From NCBI GenBank assembly GCA_947650365.1, contig CANTAL010000099.1, positions 124,001 through 188,000 on the forward strand: a DNA stretch of 64,000 bases. The letters run 5' to 3'. Origin of the DNA: Chamaelirium japonicum (taxonomy: Eukaryota; Streptophyta; Magnoliopsida; Liliales; Melanthiaceae). The notes beneath the pieces are model-generated. The model worked only from the letters and a program-made list of their open reading frames with translations. It had not been told where the DNA came from and ran no database searches. The position numbers and the translations under genes are program-made. Shown piece by piece: positions 1 through 14,240 of the stretch. Positions within the stretch are counted from its first letter, which is position 1. Each line of letters starts with the position of its first letter.

Positions 1-1861
1 CATTCTAATTCATTCGTACGATCCATTCTAATTCATTCGCACAATCTATTCTAATTCATTCGTACGATCCATTCTAATTCATTCGCACGATCCATTCTAA
101 TTCATTCGCACAATCTATTCTAATTCATTCGTACAATCCATTCAAATTCATTCGCACGATCCATTCTAATTCATTCATACGATCTATTCTATTTCATTCG
201 TACGATCCATTCTAATTCATTCGTACGATTCATTCTAATTCAATCCATTCTAATTCATTCGTACGATCCATTCTTACTCATTCGTACGATCCATTCTAAT
301 TCATTCGCACGAATGAATCCATTCCAATTCATTCGTATGATCCATTCTAATTCATTCGCATGAATGTATCCATTCTAATTCATTCGTACGATCCATTCTA
401 ATTCCTTAATACGATCCAATCTAATTCATTCGTAAGATCCATTCTAATCCATTCGTATTCATTCGCATGGATTGAATTAGAATGGATCGTACGAATGAAT
501 TAGAATGGATCGTACGAATGAATTAGAATGGATCGTACGAATGAGTAAGAATGGATCGTGCGAATGAATTAGAATGGATCGTACGAATGAAATAGAATGG
601 ATTCGCACGAATGTATCCATTCTAATCATTCATACGATCCATTCTAATTCATTCGTACGATCCATTCTTACTCATTCGTACGATCCATTCTAATTCATTC
701 GCAGGAATAAATCCATTCTAATTCATTCGTATGATCCATTCTAATTCATTCGCATGAATGTATCCATTCTAATTCATTCGTACGATCCATTCTAATTCAT
801 TTGCACGAATGTATCCATTCTAGTTCATTCATACGATCCATTCTAATTCATTCAAACAAACTATTCTAATTTATTCGTACGATCCATTCTAATTCATTCG
901 TACGTTCTATTCTAATTCATTCCTACGATCCATTCTAATTCATTCGCACGATCCATTCTAATTCATTCGCATGATCCATTCTAATTCATTCGTATGAATC
1001 CATTCTTACTTATTCGTACGATCCATTCTAATTCAATCGCACGATCCATTGAATTAGAATGGATACATTCGTGCGAAACCATTCTATTTCATTCGTACGA
1101 TCCATTCTAATTCATTCGCACGATCCATTTTAATTCATTCATACGATCCATTCTAATTCATTCATACGATCCATTCTAATTCATTCGTACGATCCATTCT
1201 AATTCATTTGCACAATCTATTCTAATTCATTCGTACGATCCATTCTAATTCATTTGTACGATCCATTCTAATTCATTCGTACGATTCATTCTAATTCAAT
1301 CCATTCTAATTCATTCCATTCTAATTCATTCGCACGATCCATTCGCATTCACTCAAACGATCCATTCTAATTCATTCATACAATCCATTCTAATTTTTTG
1401 CACGAATGTATCCATTCTAATTCATTCATACGATCCATTCGTGCGAATGAATTAGAATGGATACGTGCGAATGAATTAGAATTGTGAATTAGAATGGATC
1501 ATACGAAGGAATTAGAATGGATCGTGCTAATGAATTAAAATGGATTGTGCGAATGAATTAGAATGGATCGTACGAATGACTTAGAATGGATCGTTCGAAT
1601 GAATTAGAATAGATTGTGCGAATGAATTAGAATGGATCGTACGAATGAATTAGAAAGGATACATTCGAGCGAATGAATTAGAATGGATCGTATGAGTGTG
1701 AATGAATTAGAATGGATCGTGCGAATGAATTAGAATGGATCGTATTAATGAATTAGAATGGATCGTGCGAATGAATTAAAATGGATCGTACGAATGAGTA
1801 AGAATGGATCGTGCGAATGAATTAGAATGGATTGTACGAATGAATTAGAATGGATCGTACG

Positions 1862-1905
1862 AATGAATTAGAATGGATACATTCGTGCGAATCCATTCTA
1901 TTTCA
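1862..1905. other. Recurrent R-to-F junction ACATTCGTGCGAATCC
   Basis: An R monomer in the 28-bp form meets an F monomer of the CTATTTC type: GGATACATTCGTGCGAATCC. The same junction in this orientation is near 1,065, 5,570, 8,937, 21,105, 25,612, 29,515, 34,375, 42,425, 46,420, 61,785 and 62,065. Its reverse complement, GGATTCGCACGAATGTATCC, is near 605, 5,295 (with CTCG), 9,232, 9,465, 11,682, 12,781, 14,815, 16,931, 20,630, 25,335, 27,540, 50,435, 61,560 and 63,900. CTATTTC/GAAATAG on the side away from the 28-bp monomer is linked to it nearly every time. Confidence 0.88.
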
Positions 1906-4434
1906 TTCGTACGACCCATTCTAATTCATTCGCACGATCCATTCTAATTCATTCATATGATCCATTCTAATTCATTCGTACGATCCATTCTAATTCATTC
2001 GTATAATCCATTCTAATTCATTCGTACGATCCATTCTAATTCATTCATACGATCCATTCTAATTCATTTGCACAATCTATTCTAATTCATTCGTACGATC
2101 CATTCTAATTCATTCGCACGATCAATTCTAATTCATTCGCACGAATGTATCCATTCTAATTCATTTGTACGAATGTATCCACTCTAATTCATTCGTACGA
2201 TCCATTCTAATTCATTAGCACGATCCATTCTAATTCATTCGTACGATCCATTCTAATTCATTTATACGATCCAATCTAATTCATTCATACGATCCATTCT
2301 AATTCATTCGTACGATCCATTCTAATTCATTCGTACGATCCATTGTAATTCGTGCGAATGTATCCATTCTAATTCATTCGTACGATCCATACGAATGAAT
2401 CCATTCTAATTCATTCGAATGATCCATTCTAATTCATTCGTATGATCCATTCTAATTCATTCGTACGATCCATTTTAATTCATTCTAATTCATTCGCACG
2501 ATCCATTCTTTCATTCGTACGATCCATTCTAATTCATTCGTACGATCCATTCTAATTCATTCGCACAATCTATTCTAATTCATTCGTACGATCCATTCTA
2601 ATTCAGTCGCACGACCCATTCTAATTCATTCGTGCGATCCATTCTAATTCATTCGTACGATCCATTCTAATTCATTCGCACGATCCATTCTAATTCATTC
2701 GCACGATCCATTCTAATTCATTCGTACGATCCATTCTATTTCATTCGTACGATCCATTCTAATTCATTCGTACGATCCATTCTAATTCATTCGTACGATT
2801 TATTCTAATTCAATCCATTCTAATTCATTCGTACGATCCATTCTTACTCATTCGCACAATCTATTCTTATTCATTCGTACGATCCATTCTAATTCATTCG
2901 CACGATCCATTCTAATTCATTCATACGATCCATTCTATTTCATTTGTACGATCCATTCTTACTCATTCGTACGATCCATTCTAATTCATTTGCACGAAGG
3001 TATCCATTCTAATTCATTCGTACTATCTATTCTAATTCCTTCGTACGATCCATTCTAATTCCTTCGTACGATCCATTCGGATACATTCGTGTGAATCCAT
3101 TCTATTTCATTCGTACGATCCATTCTAATTCATTCGCACGATCCATTCTAATTCATTCGTACGATCCATTCTAATTCATTCGTACGATCCATTCTAATTC
3201 ATTCGTACGTATGAAGTAGAATGGATACATTTGTGCGAATGAATTAGAATGGATCGTACGAATAAAATAGAATGGATCGTGCGAATGAATTAGAATGGAT
3301 CGTACGAATGAATTAGAATGGATCGTACGAATGACTTAGAATGGATCGTTCGAATGAATTAGAATAGATTGTGCGAATGAATTAGAATGGATCGGACGAA
3401 TGAATTAGATTGGATCTGGATCGTACGAATGATTCATTCTATGAATGGATCGTACGAATGAATTTGAATGGATCTGGATCGTTTATCCATTCTAATTCCT
3501 TCGTACGATCCATTCTAATTCATTCGTACGATCCATTCTAATTCATTCGCACGATCCATTCTAATTCATTCGCACGAATGTATCCATTCTAATTCGTACG
3601 TACGATCTATTCTAATTCATTCTTCCGATCCATTCTAATTCATTCGCACAATCCATTCTAATTCATTTGCACGATCCATTCTAATTCATTCATACAATCC
3701 ATTCTAATTCTTTTGCACTAAGGTATCCATTCTAATTCATTCGTACTATCCATTCTAATTATCCGTACGATCTATTCTATTTCATTCGTACGATCCATTC
3801 TTATCGTACGAATGAATTAGAATGGATCATACGAATGAATTAGAATGGATAGTACGAATGAATTAGAATGGATACATTCATGCGAATGGATCATACGATC
3901 CATTCTAATTCATTCGCACGATCCATTCTAATTCATTCATACGATCCATTCTAATTCATTCATACGATCCATTCTAATTCATTCGTACGGGTAAATGAAT
4001 TTGGATCGTGCTAATGAATTAGAATGCATCGTACGAATGAATTAGAATGGATTGTGCGAATGAATTAGAATGGATCGTACGAATGAATTAGAATGGATCG
4101 TACGAATGAATTAGAATAGATCGTACGAATGAATTAGAATGGATCGTACGAAGGAATTAGAATGGATCGTACGAAGGAATTAGAATGGATAGTACGAATA
4201 AAGTAGAATTGATACCTTCGTGCAAATGAATTAGAATGGATCGTACGAATGAGTAAGAATGGATCGTACAAATGAATTCGAATGGATCGTACGAATGAAT
4301 TAGAATGGATCTTATGAATGAATTAGAATGGAACGTATAGATTGTGCGAATGAATCAGAATGGATCGTACGAATGAATTAGAATGGATCATACGAATGAA
4401 TTAGCATGGATCGTGCGAATGAATTAGAATGGAT

Positions 4435-4962
4435 CGCACGAATGTATCCATTCTAATTCATTTGTACGAATGTATCCACTCTAATTCATTTGTACGATCC
4501 ATTCTAATTCATTAGCATGATCCATTCTAATTCATTCGTACGATCCATTCTAATTCATTTATACGATCCAATCTAATTCATTCATACGATCCATTCTAAT
4601 TCATTCGTACAATCCATTCTAATTCATTCGTACGATCCATTCTAATTCGTGCGAATGTATCCATTCTAATTCATTCGTACGATCCATTCTAATTCATTCG
4701 TACGAATGTATCCATTCTAATTCATTTGTACGAATGTATCCACTCTAATTCATTCGTACGATCCATTCTAATTCATTAGCACGATCCATTCTAATTCATT
4801 CGGACGATCCATTCTAATTCATTTATACGATCCAATCTAATTCATTCGCACGATCCATTCGCATTCACTCAAATGATCCATTCTAATTCATTCATATGAT
4901 CCATTCTAATTCATTCGCACGAATGTATCCATTCTAATTCATTAGCACGATCCAAATTCATT
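4435..4962 (+). repeat. F block with repeated 28-bp monomer pairs
   Basis: A submodule of about 235-265 bp starts with two 28-bp monomers (GTATCCATTC, then TTTGTACGAATGTATCCACTC), then TTAGCACGATCC, TTTATACGATCCAATC and a GTGCGAATGTATCC unit. It occurs here twice in tandem (TTTGTACGAA at 4,461 and 4,725). Other copies start at 2,164, 16,110 and 16,352 (ATAC form in the first), 22,207, 24,481 and 24,717. The block ends in CCAAATTCATTTACGAATG, a switch to R. Confidence 0.82.
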
Positions 4963-6917
4963 TACGAATGAAATAGAATAAATCGTACGAATGAATTAGA
5001 ATGGATCATGCGAATAAATTAGAATGGATCGTATGAATGAATTAGAATGGATCGTGCGAATGAATTAGAATATAGATCATACGAATTAATTAGAATGGAT
5101 CGTATGAATGAACTAGAATGGATCGTGCGAATGAATTAGAATGGATCGTACGAATGAAATAGAATTGATCGTACGAATGGATCGTACGAATGAATTAGAA
5201 TAGATCGTACGAATGAATTAGAATGGATCGTATGAATGAATTAGAATAGATCATACGAATGAATTAGAATGGATCGTACGAATGAAATGGAATGGATTCG
5301 CTCGAATGTATCCATTCTAATTCATTCGTACGATCCATTCTAATTCATTCGCACAATCTATTCTAATTCATTCGAACGATCCATTCTAAGTCATTCGTAC
5401 GATCCATTCTAATTCATTCATACGATCCATTCTAATTCATTAGCACGATGCATTCTATTTCATTCATACGGTTCATTCTAATTCAATCCATTCTAATTCA
5501 TTCGTACGATCCATTCTAATTCATTCGTACGATCCATTCTAATTCATTCGCACGATCCATTGAATTAGAATGGATACATTCGTGCGAATTCATTCTATTT
5601 CATTCGTACGATCCATTCTAATTCATTCGCACGATCCATTCTAATTCACTCATACGATCCATTCTAATTCATTCATACGATCCATTCGTATCCATTCTAA
5701 TTCATTCGTACGATCCATTTTAATTCCTTCGTACGATCCATTCTAATTCATTCGTATGATCCATTCTAATTCATTCGCACGATCCATTCCAATTCATTCA
5801 TACGATCCATTCTAATTCATTCGTACGATCTATTCTATTTCATTCGTACAATCCATTCTTACTCAATCGTATGATCCATTCTAATCCATTCGCACAATCT
5901 ATTCTAATTCATTCGTACGATCCATTCTATTTCATTCGTACGATCCATTCTAATTCATTCGTATGATCTATTCTAATTCATTCATACGATCCATTCTAAT
6001 TCATTCGCATGACCATTCTAATTCATTCGCATAATCCATTCTAATTCATTCGTACGATCGATTCTAATTCATTCATACGATCCATTCTAATTCATTCGCA
6101 CGAATGTATCCACTCTAATTCAATGGATCGTGCGAATGAATTAGAATTCATTCTAATGGATCGTATGAATGAATTAGAATGGATCGTACTAATGAATTAG
6201 AATAGATTGTACGAATAAATTAGAATGGATCGTATTAATGAATTAGAATGGATCGTGCGAATGAATTAGAATATGGATCGTACGGAGGAATTAGAATGAA
6301 TCGTACGAATGAATTAGAATGGATCGTACGAATGAATTAGAATGGATTGTACGAATGAGATAGAATGGATCGTGCGAATGAATTAGAATGGATCGTACGA
6401 ATGAATTAGAATAGATTGTGCGAATGAATTAGAATGGATCTGGATCGTGTATCCATTCTAATTCATTCGTACGACCCATTCTAATTCATTCGTACGATCC
6501 ATTCTAATTCATTCGCACGATCCATTCTAATTCATTCGCACGATCCATTCTAATTCATTCGTACGAATTGATCGTACGAATGGATCGTACGAATGAATTA
6601 GAATGGATCGTTCGAATGAATTAGAATGGATCATATGAATGAATTAGAATGGATCGTAGTAATGAATTAGAATGGATCGTGCGAATGAATTAGAATAGAT
6701 CGTACGAATGAAATAGAATTGATCGTACGAATGGATCGTACGAATGAATTAGAATGGATCGTTCGAATGAATTAGAATGGATCGTATGAATGAATTAGAA
6801 TGGATCGTAGTAATGAATTAGAATGGATCGTGCGAATGAATTAGAATGGATCGTGCGAATGAATTAGAATGGATCGTACGAATGAATTAGAATGGGTCGT
6901 ACGAATGAATTAGAATG

Positions 6918-6975
6918 GATACACGATCCAGATCCATTCTAATTCATTCGCACAATCTATTCTAATTCATTCGTA
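6918..6975 (+). repeat. Recurrent R-to-F bridge ACACGATCCAGATCC with short F insert
   Basis: An R monomer ends in GGATACACGATCCAGATCC, then two F monomers (CGCACAATCTATT type), then GTAGGATCGT returns the array to R. This module of about 60 bp recurs at about 8,333, 10,858, 26,998, 28,863, 31,857 and 33,722. The bridge alone, leading into longer F blocks, is at 9,930, 30,508, 35,367, 56,690 and 59,286. Its exact reverse complement (CCTACGAATG to TCTGGATCGTGT) is used at 10,105, 30,684, 35,543, 41,505, 45,477 and 57,727. Both versions are R-to-F switches. Confidence 0.85.
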
Positions 6976-9900
6976 GGATCGTACGAATGAATTAGAATAG
7001 ATCGTACGAATGAATTAGAATGGATACGAATGGATCGTACGAATGAGTAAGAATGGATCGTACGAATGAAATAGAATGGATTGTACGAATGAATTAGAAT
7101 GGATCATACGAATGAATTAGAATGGATTCATTCGTGCGAATGAATTAGAATGGATCGTACGAATGAGTAGAATGGATCGTGCGAATGAATTAGAATGGAT
7201 CGTACGAATGAAATAGAATGGATTGTACGAATGAGATAGAATGGATCGTACGAATGAATTAGAATGGATACATTCATGCGAATGAATTAGAATGGATCAT
7301 ACGAATGAATTAGAATGGATTCATTCGTGCGAATGAATTAGAATGGATCATACGATTGAGTAAGAATGGATTGTACGAATGAAATAGAATAGATCGTACG
7401 AATGAATTAGAATGGATCGTACGAATGAATTAGAATGGATCGTATGAATGAATTAGAATGGATCGTTTGAGTGAATGCGAATGGATCGTGCGAATAAATT
7501 AGAATGGATTGAATTAGAATGGATTCACACGAATGTATCCATTCTAATTCATTCGTACGATCCATTCTAATTAATTCGTACGATCCATTCGTACGATCAA
7601 TACTATTTCATTCGTACGATCCATTCTAATTCATTCGCACGATCCATTCTAGTTCATTCATACGATCCATTCTAATTCATTCGTATGATCTATATTCTAA
7701 TTCATTCGCACGATCCATTCTAATTCATTCATACGATCCATTCTAATTTATTCGCACGATCCATTCTAATTCATTCGTACGATCTATTCTATTTCATTCG
7801 TACAATCCATTCTTACTCAATCGTATGATCCATTCTAATCCATTCGCACAATCTATTATAATTCATTCATACGATCCATTCTAATTTATTCGCACGATCC
7901 ATTCTAATTCTTTCGTATGATCCATTCTAATTCGGATCGTGCGAATGAATTAGAATGGATCGTATGAATGAATTAGAATGGATACATTCGTGCAAATGAA
8001 TTAGAATGGATCGTACGAATGAGTAAGAATGGATCGTGCGAATGAATTAGAATGGATTGTACGAATGAAATAGAATAGATCGTACGAATGAATTAGAATG
8101 GATCCTATGAATGAATTAGAATGGATCGTGCGAATGAATTAGAATGGATCGTATGAATGAATTAGAATGGATTCATACGAATGAATTAGAATGGATCGTA
8201 TGAATGAATTTGAATGGATCGTGCGAATGAATTAGAATGGATCGTACGAATGAATTAGAATGGATCGTATGAATAAATTAGAATGGATCGTAGTAATGAA
8301 TTAGAATGGATCGTATGAATGAATTAGAATGGATACACGATCCAGATCCATTCTAATTCATTCGCACAATCTATTCTAATTCATTCGTAGGATCGTGCGA
8401 ATGAATTAGAATGGATACATTCGTGTGAATGAATTAAAATGGATAATACGAATGAGTAAAAATGGATCGTAGAATTAGAATGGATCGTATGAATGAATTA
8501 GAATAGATTGTGCGAATGAATTAGAAAGGATCTGGATCGTGTATCCATTCTAAGTCATTCGTACGACCCATTCTAATTCAATCGCACGATCCATTCTAAT
8601 TCATTCATACGATCCATTCTAATTCATTCATATGATCCACTCTAATTCATTCATACGATCCATTCTAATTCATTCGTAGTATCCATTCTAATTCATTCGT
8701 ACAATCTATTCTAATTCCTTCGTACGATCCATTCTAATTCATTCATACAATCCATTCTAATTCTTTTGCACGAACGTATCCACTCTAATTCATTCGTACG
8801 ATCCATTCTAATTCATTTGTACGAATGTATCCTTTCTAATTCATTCGTACGATCCATTCTAATTCATTCGTACGATCCATTCTAATTCATTCGTACGATC
8901 CATTCTAATTCATTCGCACGATCCATTGAATTAGAATGGATACATTCGTGCGAATCCATTCTATTTCATTTGTACGATCCATTCTAATTCATTCGCACGA
9001 TCCATTCTAATTCATTCATACGATCCATTCTATTTCATTCGTACGATCCAATCTAATTCATTCGTACGATCCATTCTAATCCATTCGTATTCATTCGCAT
9101 GGATTGACTTAGAATGGATCGTACGAATGAATTAGAATGGATCGTACAAATGAATTAGAATGGATCGTACGAATGAGTAAGAATGGATCGTGCGAATGAA
9201 TTAGAATCGATCGTATGAATGAAATAGAATGGATTCGCACGAATGTATCCATTCTAATTCAATGGATCGTGCGAATGAATTAGAATGGATCGTACGAATG
9301 AATTAGAATGGATCGTACGAATGAATTAGAATGGATCGTACAAATGAATTAGATTGGATCGTACGAATAAAATAGAATGGATCGTATGAATGAATTAGAA
9401 TGGATCGTGCGAATGAATTAGAATGGATCGTACGAATGAAATAGAATGGATTCGCACGAATGTATCCATTCTAATTCAATGGATCGTGCGAATGAATTAG
9501 AATGGATCGTACGAATGAATTAGAATGGATCGTACGAATGAATTAAAATGGATCGTACGAATGAATTAGAATGGATCGTACGAATGAATTTGAAAGGATA
9601 CATTCGTACAAATGAATTAGAATGGATCGTACGAATGAATTAGAGTGGATACGTTCGTGCAAAAGAATTAGAATGGATTGTATGAATGAATTAGAATGGA
9701 TCGTACGAAGGAATTAGAATGGATAGTACGAATGAATTAGAATGGATACTACGAATGAATTAGAATGGATCGTATGAATGAATTAGAGTGGGTCATATGA
9801 ATGAATTAGAATGGATCGTATGAATGAATTAGAATGGATCGTGCGAATGAATTAGAATGGATCGTGCGAATGAATTAGAATGGATCGTACGAATGAATTA

Positions 9901-11110
9901 GAATGGGTCGTACGAATGAATTAGAATGGATACACGATCCAGATCCATTCTAATTTATTCGCACAATCTATTCTAATTCATTCGTATGATCCATTCTAAT
10001 TCATTCATACGATCCGTTCTAATTCTGCGATCCATTCTTACTCATTCGTATTATCCATTTTAATTCATTCACACGAATGTATCCATTCTAATTCATTCGC
10101 ACGATCCTACGAATGAATTAGAATAGATTGTGCGAATGAATTAGAATGGATCTGGATCGTGTATCCATTCAAATTCATTCATACGATCCATTCTAATTCA
10201 TTACTACGATCCATTCTAATTCATTCATACGATCCATTCTAATTCATTCGTACGATCCATTCTAATTCATTACTACGATCCATTCTAATTCATTCATACG
10301 ATCCATTCTAATTCATTACTACGATCCATTCTAATTCATTCGTACGTTCCATTCTAATTCATTCATACGTTCCATTCTAATTTATTCGCACGAATGAATT
10401 AGAATGGATCGTGCGAATAAATTAGAATGGAACGTATGAATGAATTAGAATGGAACGTACGAATGAATTAGAATAGATACATTCGTGCAAAAGAAGTAGA
10501 ATGGATTGTATGAATGAATTAGAATGGATCGTGCGAATGAATTAGAATGGATACATTCATGCGAATGAATTAGAATGGATCATACAAATGAATTAGAATG
10601 GATCGTACGAATGAAATAGAATGGATCCTATGAATGAATTAGAATGGATCGTGCGAATGAATTAGAATGGATTGTGCGAAAGAATTAGAATGGATACCTT
10701 CGTGCGAATGAATTAGAATGGATTGTGCGAATGAATTAGAATAGATTGTCCGCATGAATTAGAATGGATCGTACGAAGGAATTAAAATGGATCGTACGAA
10801 TGAGTTAGAATGGATCGTGCGAATGAATTAGAATGGGTCGTACGAATGAATTAGAATGGATACACGATCCAGATCCATTCTATTTCATTCGCACAATCTA
10901 TTCTAATTCATTCGTAGGATCCATTCTAATTCATTACTACGATCCATTCTAATTCATTCGCACGGTCCATTCTAATTCATTCGTACGATCCATTCTAATT
11001 CATTCACACGATCCATTCTAATTCATTCATACGATCCATTCTAATTCATTCATACGAATGTATCCATTCTAATTCATAAGTACGATCCATTCTAATCCAT
11101 TCTATTTCGA

Positions 11111-12787
11111 TCGTACGTATGAATTAGAATGGATACCTTCGTGCAAATGAATTATGATGGATCGTACGAATGAGTAAGAATGGATCGTACGAATGAAATA
11201 GAATGGATCGTACGAATGAATTAGAATAGATTGTGCGAATGGATTAGAATCGATCATACGATTGAGTAAGAATGGATTGTACGAATGAAATAGAATAGAT
11301 CGTACGAATGAATTAGAATGGATCGTATGAATGAATTAGAATGGATCGTGCGAATGAATTAGAATGGATCGTACGAAGGAATTAGAATGGATCGTACGAA
11401 TGAATTAGAATGGATCGTACGAATGAATTAGAATGGATACGAATGGATCGTATGAATGAATTAGAATGGATCGTACGAATGAAATAGAATGGATCGTACG
11501 AAGGAATTAGAATGGATAATATGAATGAATTAGAATGGATCATATGAATGAATTAGAATGGATCGTGCGAATAAATTAGAATGGATCGTATGAATGAATT
11601 AGAATGGATCGTACGAATGAATTAGAATGGATCGTGCGAATGAATTAGAATGGATCGTACGAATGAAATAGAATGGATTCGCACGAATGTATCCATTCTA
11701 ATTCAATGGATCGTGCGAATGAATTAGAATGGATCGTACGAATGAATTAGAATAGATCGTTCGAATGAATTAGAATGGATACGAATGGATCGTACGAATG
11801 AGTAAGAATGGATCGTACGAATAAAATAAAATGGATCGTACGAATGAATTAGAATGGATACATTCGTGCGAATGAATTAGAATGGATCATATGAATGAAT
11901 TAGAATGGATCGCTTGAGTGAATGCGAATGGATCGTACGAATGAATTAGAATGGGTCGTACGAATGAATTAGAATGGATCGTACGAATGAGTAAGAATGG
12001 ATCGTACGAATGAGTAAGAATGGATCGTACGAATGAATTAGAATGGATTGTACGAATGAATTAGAATGGATACATTCGTGCGAATGAATTAGAACGGATC
12101 ATATGAATGAATTAGAATGGATCGTTTGAGTGAATGCGAATGGATCGTGCGAATGAATTAGATTGGATCGTATAAATGAATAAGAGTGGATCGTACGAAT
12201 GAATTAGAATGGATCGTGCTAATGAATTAGAATGGATCGTACGAATGAATTAGAGTGGATACATTCGTACAAATGAATTAGAATGGATACATTCCTACGA
12301 ATGAATTAGAATGGATCGTACGAATGAATTAGAATGGATACATTCGCACGAATTAGAATGGATCGTACGAATGAATTAGAATGGATCGTACGAATGAGTT
12401 AGAATGGATCGTATGAATGAATTAGATTGGATCGTATAAATGAATTAGAATGGATCGTACGAATGAATTAGAATGGATCGTGCTAATGAATTAGAATGGA
12501 TCATACGAATGAATTAGAGTGGATACATTCGTACAAATGAATTAGAATGGATCGTGCGAATGAATTAGAATGGATCGTACGAATGAATTAGAATAGATTG
12601 TGCTAATGAATTAGAATGGATTGTATGAATGAATTAGAATGGATCGTACGAATGAACTAGAATGGATTGTACGAATGAATTAGAATGGATCGTACGAATG
12701 AATTAGAATGGATCGTATGAATGAATTAGAATGGATCGTGCGAATGAATTAGAATGGATCGTACGAATGAAATAGAATGGATTCGCA
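11111..12787 (-). repeat. Long R-orientation block
   Basis: This is one of the longest runs of R monomers in copy A, almost all 23-bp units. A sliver of F at about 11,690-11,706 comes from the junction AGAATGGATTCGCACGAATG. The block carries the diverged monomer TTTGAGTGAATGCG at 12,125-12,145, a related CTTGAGTGAATGCG at 11,910-11,930, and three copies of GAGTGGATACATTCGTAC-like units. It ends at about 12,787 in another TTCGCACGAATG junction. It corresponds to 36,531-38,712 in copy B. Confidence 0.85.
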
Positions 12788-14179
12788 CGAATGTATCCAT
12801 TCTAATTCATTCGTACGATCCATTCTAATTCATTCGTACAATCCATTCTAATTCATTCGCACGATCCATTCTTACTCATTCGTACGATCCATTCTAATTC
12901 ATTCGCACGATCCATTCTAATTCATTAATACGATCCATTCTAATTCATTCGCACGATCCATTCTAATTCATTCACACTCATACGATCCATTCTAATTCAT
13001 TCGCACGAATGTATCCTTTCTAATTCATTCGTACGATCCATTCTAATTCATTCGCACAATCTATTCTAATTCATTCGATCGATCCATTCTAAGTCATTCG
13101 TACGATCCATTCTAATTCATTCGCACAATCCATTCTAATTCATTAGCACGATCCATTCTAATTCCTTCGTATGATCCATTCTAATTCACAATTCTAATTC
13201 ATTCGCACGTATCCATTCTAATTCATTCATACGATCCATTCTATTTAATTCGTACGATCCATTCTTACTCATTCGTACGATCCATTCTAATTCATTCGTA
13301 CGATCCATTCTTATTCATTTATACGAATGTATCCACTCTAATTCATTCATACAATCCATTCTAATTCATTCGCACGAATGTATCCATTCCAATTCATTCG
13401 TACGATCCATTCTAATTCATTCGCACAATCTATTCTAATTCATTCGTACGATCAATTCTAATTCCTTCGTACGATCCATTCTAATTCATTCGTACGATCC
13501 ATTCTATTTCATTCGTACGATCCATTCTAATTCATTCGCACAATCTATTCTAATTCATTCGTACGATCCATTCTAATTCATTCGCACGATCCATTCTAAT
13601 TCATTCATACGATCCATTCTAATTCATTCCTATGATCCATTCTAATTCATTCGTACGATCCATTCTAATTCCTTCGTACGATCCATTCTAATTCATTCAT
13701 ACGATCCATCCTAATTCATTCGCACGAATGTATCCATTCTAATTCATTCGTACAATCCATTCTATTTCATTCGTACGATCCATTCCTACTCATTCGTACG
13801 AATGAATTAGAATGGATCGTATGAATGAATTAGAATGGATCGTGCTAATGAATTAGAATGGATCGTACGAATGAATTAGAATAGATTGTGCGAATGAATT
13901 TGAATGGATCGTACGAATGAATTAGAATGGATCAGACGAATGAATTAGACTAGATTGTGCGAATGGATTAGAATGGATCATACGATTGAGTAAGAATGGA
14001 TTGTACGAATGAAATAGAATAGATCGTACGAATGAATTAGAATGGATCGTATGAATGAATTAGAATGGATTGAATTAGAATGAATCGTACGAATGAATTA
14101 AAATGGATCGTACGAATGAATTAGAATGGATCGTACGAATGAATTAGAATGGATTGAATTAGAATGAATCGTACGAATG

Positions 14180-14240
14180 AATTAGAAAGAATCATACCGT
14201 ACGAATGAATTAGAAAGAATCATACCGTACGAATGAATTA
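14180..14240 (-). repeat. 28-bp micro-duplication ATCATACCGTACG
   Basis: The unusual string AAAGAATCATACCGTACG is present twice in tandem, with starts at 14,186 and 14,214 (28-bp step). The matching place in copy B (about 40,138) has a single copy, reading ATCAAACCGTACG. Relatives with GAATCATACCGTACG occur at about 51,667, 53,540 and 60,605. It is the R version of the F monomer GTACGGTATGATT found near 17,435, 27,875, 32,735, 43,385 and 61,910. Confidence 0.8.

Noticed and set aside
3431..3448. GATTCATTCTATGAATGG as a regulatory operator
   Set aside because: It is a small fold-back of the monomer (ATTCAT/ATGAAT) and occurs also at 23,497 in copy B. There is no gene to regulate.
6918..6975. 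Insertion sequence or miniature transposon ends at the ACACGATCCAGATCC bridge
   Set aside because: No target-site duplication or non-satellite interior was visible. The module is made of satellite monomers, so I treat it as a junction.
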